Positions 1-5,235 of a DNA stretch of 5,235 nt are shown piece by piece (the first letter of the stretch is position 1; every line of letters starts with the position of its first letter). Origin of the DNA: Peptococcaceae bacterium UBA3933 (lineage in GTDB: Bacteria > Bacillota > Peptococcia > Peptococcales > BICA1-8); assembly GCA_002385805.1 (NCBI GenBank), contig DGEF01000051.1, positions 1,743 through 6,977 of the forward strand. Direction: 5' to 3'. The position numbers were made by a program, and so were the translations under genes. The notes below the pieces were generated by a model. It saw only the letters and a list, made by a program, of their open reading frames with translations, was not told the DNA's origin and did no database searches.

Positions 1-156
1 AATCTTTTATATACTTGTGTGACTAGAGCGAAAAAAGTAATGGTTCTTATCGGAACGCCTCAGGCTATTGGTGTGGCAGTGAAAAACAGTAAAATTACGA
101 AAAGAAATACAAAATTGGCTGAACGATTAAAGAGAGTTTCCGATTCTAAATTATAA
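1..156 (+). CDS. recD2: RecD2-type ATP-dependent DNA helicase, C-terminal fragment
   Basis: Frame 1 is open from the left edge and ends at TAA 154-156, giving the last 51 residues of a longer protein. It begins with NLLYTCVTRAKKVMVLIG, which matches superfamily 1 helicase motif VI (Y-T-x-x-T-R-A-K), whose arginine contacts the ATP gamma-phosphate. It continues with a segment (AIGVAVKNSKITKRNTKLAERL) of the kind that closes RecD2 proteins, where the usual form is roughly 'alaiAVkN.k...R.t.L..rL'. RecD2 is a cytoplasmic 5'-3' DNA helicase of bacteria lacking RecBCD and acts in DNA repair and fork maintenance. The motif normally has Ala or Gly where this protein has Cys (YTCVT), a mild variation. 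The Walker motifs lie outside the window, so the assignment rests on the tail only. A TraA/UvrD-like helicase is the alternative, but the segment after motif VI favours RecD2. Confidence 0.85.
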   Translation, partial: NLLYTCVTRAKKVMVLIGTPQAIGVAVKNSKITKRNTKLAERLKRVSDSKL

Positions 157-172
157 TTATAGGCAGGATAAT
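152..172 (+). promoter_or_regulatory. weak candidate -10 elements upstream of the coiled-coil gene
   Basis: TATAAT occurs at 152-157, overlapping the recD2 stop codon, and GATAAT occurs at 167-172. Neither has a good -35 box at 16-18 bases upstream: TTCTAA at 144-149 matches only three of six positions. In AT-rich DNA such boxes arise by chance. The 118-base gap without a clear terminator leaves open both readthrough from recD2 and a separate promoter. Confidence 0.2.
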
Positions 173-193
173 TTTTCCCAAGAAGGAATTATA

Positions 194-239
194 GCTTTAA
201 GCAATGATATAAACCAGAGACGGGTCTAATCATTAAAGC
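194..239 (+). other. imperfect hairpin in the leader of the coiled-coil gene
   Basis: GCTTT 194-198 pairs with AAAGC 235-239, and AATGAT 203-208 pairs with ATCATT 229-234. This makes an 11-bp stem interrupted by a four-base bulge on the 5' side (199-202), closing a 20-base loop. No T-run follows, so it does not look like an intrinsic terminator. It ends 17 bases before the ribosome site at 257-263. I could not match it to a riboswitch class that I know. It could be a leader structure or chance pairing in AT-rich sequence. Confidence 0.3.
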
Positions 240-256
240 AACTGGAAACTATTAAT

Positions 257-263
257 GGGAGGT
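257..263 (+). promoter_or_regulatory. ribosome binding site for the coiled-coil gene
   Basis: GGGAGGT lies 11 bases before ATG 275, slightly longer than the usual spacing. An in-frame TAA at 263-265 rules out any start further upstream, so 275 is the earliest possible start. The next in-frame ATG (residue 14, base 314) would cut into the conserved N-terminal domain. Confidence 0.7.
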
Positions 264-274
264 AATTTTCAACT

Positions 275-1129
275 ATGGAATTTAAAACAGAATTAGATGT
301 ATACAGGTTTATTATGGAACTCGAGACTTATGTTTTTGAGAGTACTCCCATTCCTTTTTCCAATAAAGTTATTGTAGATAAAGATATAATTTATGACTAT
401 CTAGATAGGTTAAGAAGCAAATTACCCAAAGAAATGAAAGAGTGTCAAAAGCTTTACCAGAAGAGTCTAAAATCACAGGAAGTTGAAGGAAATGAGGAAA
501 AAGAAGAAACCAAGGAAAAACCAGAGGAAAAACAAGATAAGGAAGCAAAGCAGGGCAGCCAGGTAGTTGCCGCAACCGAAGAATCAGGCCTTTCAGTAGA
601 TGTAGATATTGAAAAAAATCGGATTCTTGAAGAAGCACAAAGAATAAAAGAAAAAATAATGCGGGAGGCGGAAATTGAAAAAAATAACATTCTTTTAGAA
701 GCTCACCGGGAACAAAGACGAATTATTCAGGAAGCAGAAAATTCCCAAAAAATTATCTGGCAGGAGGCATATGCTAAAAAAGAACAAATTCTGCAAGAGG
801 CCCAAAATGAGCGAAAACGTATTTTAGAAGAAGCAACAAAAGAAGCTCAATTACTTATCAATAATTCCCAAAAACAAGAAGTCTCCGAGTCCGAAAAGGC
901 AGAGCTTTACCAAAATGCTCAAGCGGAATGCGAACAAATGAAAAAAGAGGCTTTAGATTATGCCCAAAAGTTAATAGCTGAAGCAGAAGATTATGTGGAT
1001 AATCTTTTGGGAGCTTTACAAAGTACCATAATCACGAATTTAAAAGCTGTTAAAGACGGGAGAGGGGAAATAGCTGCAATTTCCAGGAAATTGGAGACCC
1101 TAAAGGACACAAATTATACATATAAATAG
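275..1129 (+). CDS. V/F-ATPase b/H-stalk-like hendecad coiled-coil protein
   Basis: This is a soluble 284-residue protein with no signal peptide or membrane segment. Residues 7-60 form a conserved-looking helical domain (ELETYVFEST.IPFSNKVIVD, then a D-x-L-x-R-L-R-S-K-L-P-x-E pattern). From memory it resembles the N-terminus of clostridial proteins usually annotated just as 'ATPase' or ATP synthase B/H-like, of form 'LLdELE.lvE.S..iPltgKvlVD.d.ll.lid.lR..LP.E'. Residues 66-100 are a charged linker, rich in Lys and Glu at 72-92. Residues 117-193 are seven exact 11-residue repeats, I-x-x-E-A-x6. Residues 205-265 continue as helix with EALDYAQKLIAEAEDYVDNL, similar to the C-terminal end of the same family. 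Such repeats build right-handed coiled coils like rotary-ATPase peripheral stalks, but no other ATPase subunit genes are nearby, so a stalk role is unlikely. A scaffold or cell-division (DivIVA-like) role is possible but unproven. The usual family members, as I recall them, are shorter, so the linker and extended repeats look like an expansion. Function unknown. Confidence 0.8.
   Translation: MEFKTELDVYRFIMELETYVFESTPIPFSNKVIVDKDIIYDYLDRLRSKLPKEMKECQKLYQKSLKSQEVEGNEEKEETKEKPEEKQDKEAKQGSQVVAATEESGLSVDVDIEKNRILEEAQRIKEKIMREAEIEKNNILLEAHREQRRIIQEAENSQKIIWQEAYAKKEQILQEAQNERKRILEEATKEAQLLINNSQKQEVSESEKAELYQNAQAECEQMKKEALDYAQKLIAEAEDYVDNLLGALQSTIITNLKAVKDGRGEIAAISRKLETLKDTNYTYK
623..853 (+). repeat. 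seven tandem 33-bp units encoding 11-residue hendecads
   Basis: Isoleucine falls at residues 117, 128, 139, 150, 161, 172 and 183 with no slip in phase, and each is followed by E-A at +3/+4 (E120-A121 through E186-A187). The units are conserved in protein but not in DNA: Ile is mostly ATT (ATA once) and Glu-Ala codons vary. This indicates an old repeat kept by selection on structure rather than a recent tandem duplication. An eighth, degenerate unit (L194-I195-N-N-S) follows. Confidence 0.9.
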
Positions 1130-1157
1130 ATTTGCGACCGGGGGATTACCCTCAGTT

Positions 1158-1198
1158 TCTGTTATTTAATTTCGAAGCTTATTGGGAACAGATTTTGG
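1158..1198 (+). terminator. weak possible terminator after the coiled-coil gene
   Basis: TCTGTT 1158-1163 and AACAGA 1187-1192 are perfect complements, followed by TTTTGG at 1193-1198. The stem is only 6 bp and AT-rich and the loop is 23 bases, so termination would be inefficient. A smaller GGG-ATTA-CCC hairpin sits just upstream near 1141-1151 without a T-run. I see no better terminator between this gene and the next. Confidence 0.2.
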
Positions 1199-1255
1199 TT
1201 TAATTCGTCTATAAAGATAAGTAAGTTAAGAACCAGTAAGATTACTAAAACATTC

Positions 1256-1270
1256 AGTATTAAGAATACT
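1256..1270 (+). other. perfect inverted repeat abutting the ribosome site of the surface-protein gene
   Basis: AGTATT 1256-1261 and AATACT 1265-1270 are perfect inverted repeats around a three-base AAG. They end two bases before the AAGGAGG ribosome site. In RNA this would be a small weak hairpin next to the Shine-Dalgarno sequence; in DNA it could be a 15-bp operator. No convincing promoter could be picked in 1130-1286: TATAAA at 1210-1215 lacks a -35 at the right distance. Confidence 0.35.
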
Positions 1271-1272
1271 TT

Positions 1273-1279
1273 AAGGAGG
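1273..1279 (+). promoter_or_regulatory. strong ribosome binding site that selects a TTG start
   Basis: AAGGAGG lies seven bases before TTG 1287, ideal spacing. An ATG at 1280 directly abuts the site, is out of frame and would give only a 30-codon product ending at 1372, so it is not the start. The TTG frame begins MKKIISVLVF, a proper signal peptide, which confirms TTG. Confidence 0.85.
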
Positions 1280-1286
1280 ATGTATA

Positions 1287-3959
1287 TTGAAAAAAATAAT
1301 TTCAGTACTAGTTTTTTTAACCTTTTTCCTAGGAATCTTTCCTACCTCAGGTGTCTTGGCGGAAACGGATAATCCTACCGGTTTTAAATTTATTCATTGG
1401 ACTGATACCCATATTGGCCATGGTCCCGGTAACACCAATACTTCTCTGGTTGTTTCCGATATTTTAGCCAATCACAATGATGCGGCCTTTTTAGTCCATG
1501 GCGGTGATGTAACTGAATTTGGGCTACCGTCTCAGTATGAGTACTATTTAAATCTTGTAAAACCTTTAACTATGCCTTTGTATCATACTTTGGGAAATCA
1601 CGAGAGCCGTTGGACAGATGCCGGCAAAAGCATTTATAAAAAATACATAGGTGAGCCTTATGCTTCCTGGAATTATCAGGGGGTACATTTTATTACTTTA
1701 GATTCTACAATTACCCAGGGCCAACACGGTCATTTGGACAAGGCAATGCTTGCTTGGCTGAAAAAGGATTTGGCTAATATAGATAAAAACATGCCCATAG
1801 TTATCTTTAGCCATCATCCTATTTTCTTTGACGAAGCTGTTGATGCCTCAAAGTTTATGGATAATGATTGGGATTTATGGCCAATTATTAAAGATTATAA
1901 TGTGGTGGCGATTTTTACCGGCCATGGTCATATTGACAAACTCTGGTATATGAATGAAGTTCCGGTGCTAATGACCAAGGCAGTTATGGACAAGACGGGA
2001 ACTTACTCTGTAGTAGAAATAAATAAAGCTTCCCAGGAAATCGTAATATCCGGAAAAAGTGTAGACAATCCATTATTACAGGAAATTGCCAGATTACCTT
2101 TATATAAATCCCAAACAAGACCTGCTGTAACCATTACAAATCCAAAGAAAAACGAAGTTTTAGCTGGTACTTTTCTCTTACAGGCAACTTTAGCTAATTG
2201 GTCAGTTCCCCCGCAAAAAGTGGAATACAAACTAGAAGACTTTTCCTGGAAACCTTTAGAAAAGGTAGGCAATGTTTATCAAAAGGAAATTGATTTAGAG
2301 GAAGTAAATGACGGCTTGCGGGAGTTTTGGGTACGAGCTGTAGCCGCTGACGGTAAAGTTTATCTGGACAAAGTAAGAGTTCAAGTAAAACAATCGGATA
2401 AGGTGGAAATTGCCTGGGAGTTTGAGGCAGAAGGAGGAATCCAGCACGCTCCCGCCTTGAGTAATGATTACTTATATGTAGGGGATAACAGCGGTAAAGT
2501 TTATCAATTAGACCAAAAAACAGGCAAGAAAAATTGGGAATTCCAGACAGGTGGAGCGGTAATAGGTTCCCCATTGTATGTTCCGGGGAAAATATATGTA
2601 AGCTCTACCGATGGCAAAGTTTATTGCTTAAAAGCAACTAACGGACAGAAATTATGGGAATATCAAACAGGTGGGGCAGTATTAACTGCACCTGTACTGG
2701 CTGAAGGTAAAATTTTTGTTGGTTCCAGTGATTTTAATTTATATGCTTTAAATGCTGAAAACGGTCAAGAAATTTGGAGATTTGCTACCGGCAACACCAT
2801 AATGCATCGGGTAGCTTATGGTGAGGGTACTGTATTTTTCGGAAGTTGGGACCAAAAGTTTTACGCTGTTGATGCAGAAACAGGAGAAGAAAAATGGCAG
2901 CAAGCTTTAGGTTCTTCAGCTTATTATGCTCCTGCGGCCAGTGCACCCTTATATTATGAAGGAAATGTATTTATTAGCACTCCTAGTAATAAAGTTTATG
3001 CTTTTAAAGGAGATACTGGGGAAAAAGTGTGGGAGGTAAGTGCCGCTTCCGGCTTATCTTCACCGGTTATCTTTAATGGAGCTATTATTTACAGTACCGG
3101 TTCCGGTACCCTTTATGCCCTTGACCCGGAAACCGGGGAAAATGTCTGGCAGGCAGAGACTAATACCTCCACATATATCTCTTCTCCGTTAGTTCAGGGC
3201 GGTAATATTATCTTAAACGGTTTAAAAGGCAGACTAACCGCGATAAATATAGAAGATAAACAACAATCCTGGGCATTTAATTTAGGAGATACATATCTTT
3301 TCAGTAATGGAGCAGTAAATGGTAATTTAGTATTTGTGGGCACTTTAGAGGGTAAACTATTCGCTTTAAAAGCTGAACCCGGTGCTCCGGCCAAACCTTT
3401 CCCGGGTATAGCCGCTTTTACAGATATTTACGGACACTGGGCCAGAAAAGATTTAAATAAACTGGCATCATTAGGTTTAATGGGAGGATTTAAAGACGGT
3501 TCCTTCAAACCTAATGATCCTTTGACCCGTGCTCAAATGGCTTCCATACTTAGCAGATATTTACAGTATGAAGAACCCAGCGAATCCTTTGCATCAACTT
3601 TTGTGGATATTGAAGGTCACTGGGCCAACCGGCCGATTATGGCTATGCAGGAGAAAAATATCATAGCCGGTTATTTAGAACAAGGGAAGCAACTGTTTAA
3701 GCCGGAAAAACAAATTACCCGGGCTGAAGCAGTAGTCATGCTAGCCAGGGTTTTAAACTTAGACAAAGCCAGTGACGGGTTCGTTTCCAAATTTGTAGAT
3801 ATTGAGGACCACTGGGCGAAAGATAACATTATGGCTTTAGAAGAAATAGGGATTATCGGCGGTTATGAAGAAAATGGGCAGATGTATTTTAAGCCTGAAA
3901 GGAATATTTCCCGGGCAGAAATAGGTGTGTTAGTAGTACGTGTTGTAGAAAATCAATAA
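1287..3959 (+). CDS. surface metallophosphoesterase with PQQ-type beta-propeller and three SLH domains
   Basis: This is an 890-residue exported, cell-wall-anchored protein. Residues 1-25 are a signal peptide (KK, hydrophobic core, VLA cleavage before E26). Residues 33-245 are a calcineurin-like metallophosphoesterase with every expected ligand: D40 and H42 (DTH), D74 (GGD), N104-H105 (GNHE), H176 (SHHP), and H213/H215 (GHGH). Such enzymes use two metal ions to hydrolyse phosphomono- or diesters; the substrate here is unknown. Residues 278-368 look like an Ig-like beta-sandwich. Residues 375-699 are eight PQQ-type propeller blades, as in BamB-like proteins; I see no dehydrogenase features. A Pro-rich linker (699-708) leads to SLH domains starting at F711, F772 and F836, with anchor motifs TRAQ, TRAE and SRAE, which bind the secondary cell-wall polymer. 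It starts at TTG with a strong ribosome site, has its own terminator downstream, and is probably expressed on its own. The fold and localisation are well supported; the biological substrate and the propeller's partner are not. Confidence 0.93.
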   Translation: MKKIISVLVFLTFFLGIFPTSGVLAETDNPTGFKFIHWTDTHIGHGPGNTNTSLVVSDILANHNDAAFLVHGGDVTEFGLPSQYEYYLNLVKPLTMPLYHTLGNHESRWTDAGKSIYKKYIGEPYASWNYQGVHFITLDSTITQGQHGHLDKAMLAWLKKDLANIDKNMPIVIFSHHPIFFDEAVDASKFMDNDWDLWPIIKDYNVVAIFTGHGHIDKLWYMNEVPVLMTKAVMDKTGTYSVVEINKASQEIVISGKSVDNPLLQEIARLPLYKSQTRPAVTITNPKKNEVLAGTFLLQATLANWSVPPQKVEYKLEDFSWKPLEKVGNVYQKEIDLEEVNDGLREFWVRAVAADGKVYLDKVRVQVKQSDKVEIAWEFEAEGGIQHAPALSNDYLYVGDNSGKVYQLDQKTGKKNWEFQTGGAVIGSPLYVPGKIYVSSTDGKVYCLKATNGQKLWEYQTGGAVLTAPVLAEGKIFVGSSDFNLYALNAENGQEIWRFATGNTIMHRVAYGEGTVFFGSWDQKFYAVDAETGEEKWQQALGSSAYYAPAASAPLYYEGNVFISTPSNKVYAFKGDTGEKVWEVSAASGLSSPVIFNGAIIYSTGSGTLYALDPETGENVWQAETNTSTYISSPLVQGGNIILNGLKGRLTAINIEDKQQSWAFNLGDTYLFSNGAVNGNLVFVGTLEGKLFALKAEPGAPAKPFPGIAAFTDIYGHWARKDLNKLASLGLMGGFKDGSFKPNDPLTRAQMASILSRYLQYEEPSESFASTFVDIEGHWANRPIMAMQEKNIIAGYLEQGKQLFKPEKQITRAEAVVMLARVLNLDKASDGFVSKFVDIEDHWAKDNIMALEEIGIIGGYEENGQMYFKPERNISRAEIGVLVVRVVENQ
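2409..3383 (+). repeat. eight beta-propeller blade repeats of about 40 residues
   Basis: A blade-starting Trp recurs at residues 377, 417, 457, 497, 537, 582, 621 and 662, giving spacings of 40, 40, 40, 40, 45, 39 and 41. Most blades contain a G-x-[IVL]-[YF]-[VI] strand, then a K-[VL]-[YF]-[AC]-[LF] strand and a T-G-[EQK] turn before the next Trp. Eight blades make a closed BamB-type ring. Blades 2 and 3 share QTGGAV at the same place, and the first 29 bases from each Trp codon (2535 and 2655) match at 23 positions, so these two look like the most recently related pair. Confidence 0.85.
3417..3947 (+). repeat. three tandem SLH domains
   Basis: Each unit opens with F-x-D-I-x-x-H-W-A (residues 711, 772 and 836), passes through a G-G-[FY] or A-G-Y turn and an F-K-P segment, and ends with the anchor motif: TRAQ 747-750, TRAE 811-814, SRAE 875-878. 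Three C-terminal SLH domains form the standard trimeric wall anchor of Gram-positive S-layer-associated proteins. In known cases this depends on a pyruvylated wall polymer made with CsaB, which is not in this window. SLH1 has Gln in place of the motif's Glu. Confidence 0.93.
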
Positions 3960-3966
3960 GTAATTC

Positions 3967-3999
3967 ATGAGCAGGTCATTCACCTGCTCATTTTTATTT
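3967..3999 (+). terminator. intrinsic terminator after the surface-protein gene
   Basis: ATGAGCAGGT 3967-3976 and ACCTGCTCAT 3982-3991 form a perfect 10-bp stem around a five-base loop (CATTC). The T-rich tract TTTTTATTT at 3991-3999 follows. It starts eight bases after the stop codon at 3957-3959. It should end transcription of the surface-protein gene and insulate the transporter gene. Confidence 0.93.
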
Positions 4000-4004
4000 G
4001 CTAA

Positions 4005-4032
4005 AAATGCTAGCCTAAATTTAGAAATGCTA
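4005..4032 (+). promoter_or_regulatory. possible operator: palindrome flanked by direct repeats
   Basis: CTAAATTTAG at 4015-4024 is a perfect 10-bp palindrome within the promoter spacer. AAATGCTA occurs at 4005-4012 and again at 4025-4032, exactly 20 bases apart, so both copies lie on the same DNA face about two helical turns apart. A third TGCTA is at 3999-4003. Repressors of drug-efflux transporters (TetR or MarR families) often bind palindromes placed like this, but no regulator gene is visible here, and short AT-rich palindromes also arise by chance. Confidence 0.35.
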
Positions 4033-4039
4033 TTATAAT
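4011..4039 (+). promoter_or_regulatory. promoter candidate for the transporter gene
   Basis: A perfect TATAAT at 4034-4039 lies 17 bases after TAGCCT (4011-4016), a poor -35 that matches TTGACA at three of six positions. An alternative reading is TATTAT at 4031-4036 preceded by TGC at 4028-4030, an extended -10 that would compensate for the weak -35. The site lies between the terminator and the ribosome site, as expected. The weak -35 may mean that expression is regulated. Confidence 0.6.
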
Positions 4040-4055
4040 CAAATCAAGCATTCAA

Positions 4056-4065
4056 AAAGGAGGTG
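4056..4065 (+). promoter_or_regulatory. strong ribosome binding site for the transporter gene
   Basis: AAAGGAGGTG is a long uninterrupted match to the 16S anti-Shine-Dalgarno end. It has four bases between its last G and ATG 4070 (six after the GGAGG core). It fixes 4070 as the start and predicts efficient initiation. Confidence 0.88.
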
Positions 4066-4069
4066 CCCA

Positions 4070-5235
4070 ATGGTAACGGAAAAAGCACAACATAAGGTTT
4101 ATCGGGATCTGAATTTGCAAATTATTTTTGCAATTACCTTAATGGCGGTATTAGGAGTCTCCAGTATCTCTCCCGCCTTTACCAGTGTTTCACAACGGTT
4201 TAATATATCGGAAACGTCAGTAGGTCTTTTAATTACGGTATTTACTTTACCGGGAGTTTTTTTAACACCTGTTTTTGGGGTATTGGCTGACCGTTGGGGC
4301 AGAAAGAAGGTTTTGGTTCCATCGTTATTCTTATTTGCCATTGCCGGAGGAGCCTGTGCTTTTGCGCCAAATTTTAATATATTGCTTTTATTTCGCTTTT
4401 TTCAGGGAATTGGAGCCGCTTCTTTAGGTTCTTTAAATCAAACCCTAATCGGGGATATTTATACGGGAAAAGAGCGAGCTGCCGCCATGGGGTATAATGC
4501 CAGTGTTTTAAGTATTGGTACGGCCAGCTATCCGGTTTTGGGAGGAGCATTGGCTATGTTTGGTTGGTATTATCCATTTCTCTTGCCTTTACTGGCTATA
4601 CCTATTGCCTTAATTGTTATCTTTAAATTAAATAATCCTGAGCCGAAAAACACTCAAAATTTAGGGAAGTATTTAATTACTGCGGCAAAATATATAAACA
4701 ATAGAAAGGTATATGCTTTATTTACTGCAGCAACGGTTACTTTTATAATCCTTTATGGTGCTTATATTACCTATTTTCCTTTTATAATCGGCGGTTTAGG
4801 TGGCTCACCTTTTATTACAGGAATGGTGATGTTCTCCATGTCTATTACTACCGCTCTTACCTCTGCGCAACTAGGAAATTTGATCAAGCGTTTTTCCGCT
4901 CCCAAATTACTTAAAACAGCCTTTCTTATTTATGCCGTGGCTTTGTTTATGGTGCCTTTTGCCAACGACATTTTATTTCTCTTAATTCCTACTTTTATTT
5001 TCGGCATAGGCCATGGAATAAACCTACCCAGTAACCAGACAATCCTGGCCAGTCTCGCCCCTATGGAGTATAGGGCAGCCTTTATGTCCCTTAACGGGAT
5101 GGTTTTAAGGTTAGGGCAAACCTTGGGGCCTTTAGTGATGGGTTTAATGTTCACCCTAGGTGGAATTACCTCTATTTTCTTCGCAGGTTGTGTATTAGCC
5201 ATTTTTGTCATGTTTTTACTTAGCAGGTTGCTAAA
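4070..5235 (+). CDS. major facilitator superfamily (DHA1-type) efflux transporter, 3' end cut
   Basis: The frame is open from ATG 4070 to the right edge, giving 388 residues without a stop. This is close to the usual 390-410 for 12-helix transporters, and the last visible segment (about 368-388) fits helix 12, so only a short tail is probably missing. The first helix starts near residue 15. Motif A, the loop 2-3 signature, is GVLADRWGRKKV at 70-81. Motif B in helix 4 is RFFQGIGAA at 109-117, with R109 the usual proton-coupling Arg. Motif C in helix 5, typical of antiporters, is GTASYPVLGG at 150-159, with Tyr where Gly usually precedes Pro. The second half has YRAAFMSLNGMVLRLGQTLG at 334-353. 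These point to a proton-driven drug or metabolite exporter in the cytoplasmic membrane; the substrate cannot be told. The gene has its own promoter region and follows a strong terminator, so it is not in an operon with the surface protein. Confidence 0.92.
   Translation, partial: MVTEKAQHKVYRDLNLQIIFAITLMAVLGVSSISPAFTSVSQRFNISETSVGLLITVFTLPGVFLTPVFGVLADRWGRKKVLVPSLFLFAIAGGACAFAPNFNILLLFRFFQGIGAASLGSLNQTLIGDIYTGKERAAAMGYNASVLSIGTASYPVLGGALAMFGWYYPFLLPLLAIPIALIVIFKLNNPEPKNTQNLGKYLITAAKYINNRKVYALFTAATVTFIILYGAYITYFPFIIGGLGGSPFITGMVMFSMSITTALTSAQLGNLIKRFSAPKLLKTAFLIYAVALFMVPFANDILFLLIPTFIFGIGHGINLPSNQTILASLAPMEYRAAFMSLNGMVLRLGQTLGPLVMGLMFTLGGITSIFFAGCVLAIFVMFLLSRLL

Noticed and set aside
255..296. 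13-codon ORF starting inside the ribosome site of the coiled-coil gene
   Set aside because: It has no ribosome site of its own and overlaps the real start out of frame.
369..690. Two overlapping minus-strand open frames opposite the coiled-coil gene
   Set aside because: They lie wholly inside a well-supported gene and their Leu/Phe/Ser-rich translations are what Lys/Glu-rich coding DNA gives on the other strand.
275..1129. Coiled-coil gene as a true ATP synthase b or H subunit
   Set aside because: It has no N-terminal membrane helix as in subunit b, carries an unrelated N-terminal domain, and no other ATPase subunit gene is adjacent.
1280..1372. Short out-of-frame ORF from ATG overlapping the start of the surface-protein gene
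   Set aside because: Its ATG directly abuts the Shine-Dalgarno core, leaving no spacing, and the 30-codon product has no recognisable feature.
2003..2574. Minus-strand open frames opposite the phosphoesterase/propeller gene
   Set aside because: No recognisable domain, and fully covered by a gene with clear domains on the plus strand.
2409..3383. Propeller as a quinoprotein (PQQ) dehydrogenase
   Set aside because: The repeats match the structural blade consensus only; I see no catalytic Asp/Ca site context or disulfide pair, and the fusion to SLH and phosphoesterase domains fits a structural BamB-like propeller.
4099..5211. Minus-strand open frames opposite the transporter gene
   Set aside because: Lys/Pro-rich translations are the antisense shadow of a hydrophobic membrane protein; the plus-strand frame has clear transporter motifs and a strong ribosome site.

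Overview
The window reads as an ordinary chromosomal stretch of an AT-rich, low-GC Firmicute, most likely a member of the Clostridia (Peptococcaceae-like or a relative). The evidence is strong AAGGAGG-type ribosome sites, a TTG start, C-terminal S-layer homology (SLH) domains, a RecD2-type helicase tail, and a coiled-coil gene of a type I associate with clostridial genomes. All four genes are on the plus strand. I see no tRNA, rRNA, CRISPR array, insertion sequence or phage gene.

Layout: (1) 1-156 is the C-terminal end of recD2, entering from the left. (2) 157-274 is a short gap with an imperfect hairpin and the ribosome site of the next gene. (3) 275-1129 encodes a soluble 284-residue protein. 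It has a conserved N-terminal domain, a Lys/Glu-rich linker, and a long helix of seven exact 11-residue repeats resembling the b/H stalk subunits of rotary ATPases. (4) 1130-1286 is a gap with two inverted repeats and a strong ribosome site serving a TTG start. (5) 1287-3959 encodes an 890-residue exported surface protein: signal peptide, metallophosphoesterase with all expected metal ligands, Ig-like domain, eight-bladed PQQ-type beta-propeller and three SLH domains. (6) 3960-4069 holds a textbook intrinsic terminator followed by a promoter whose spacer contains a perfect palindrome flanked by direct repeats. (7) 4070 to the right edge encodes a 12-helix major facilitator (DHA1-type) transporter, almost complete but cut by the window end.

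The genes do not form an obvious pathway. The gaps of 118, 157 and 110 bases, the terminator at 3967 and the promoter near 4034 suggest several transcription units. The most distinctive items are the phosphoesterase-propeller-SLH fusion and the perfectly phased hendecad protein. I found no convincing new multi-gene system. The substrate of the surface enzyme and the role of the coiled-coil protein cannot be read from sequence alone.
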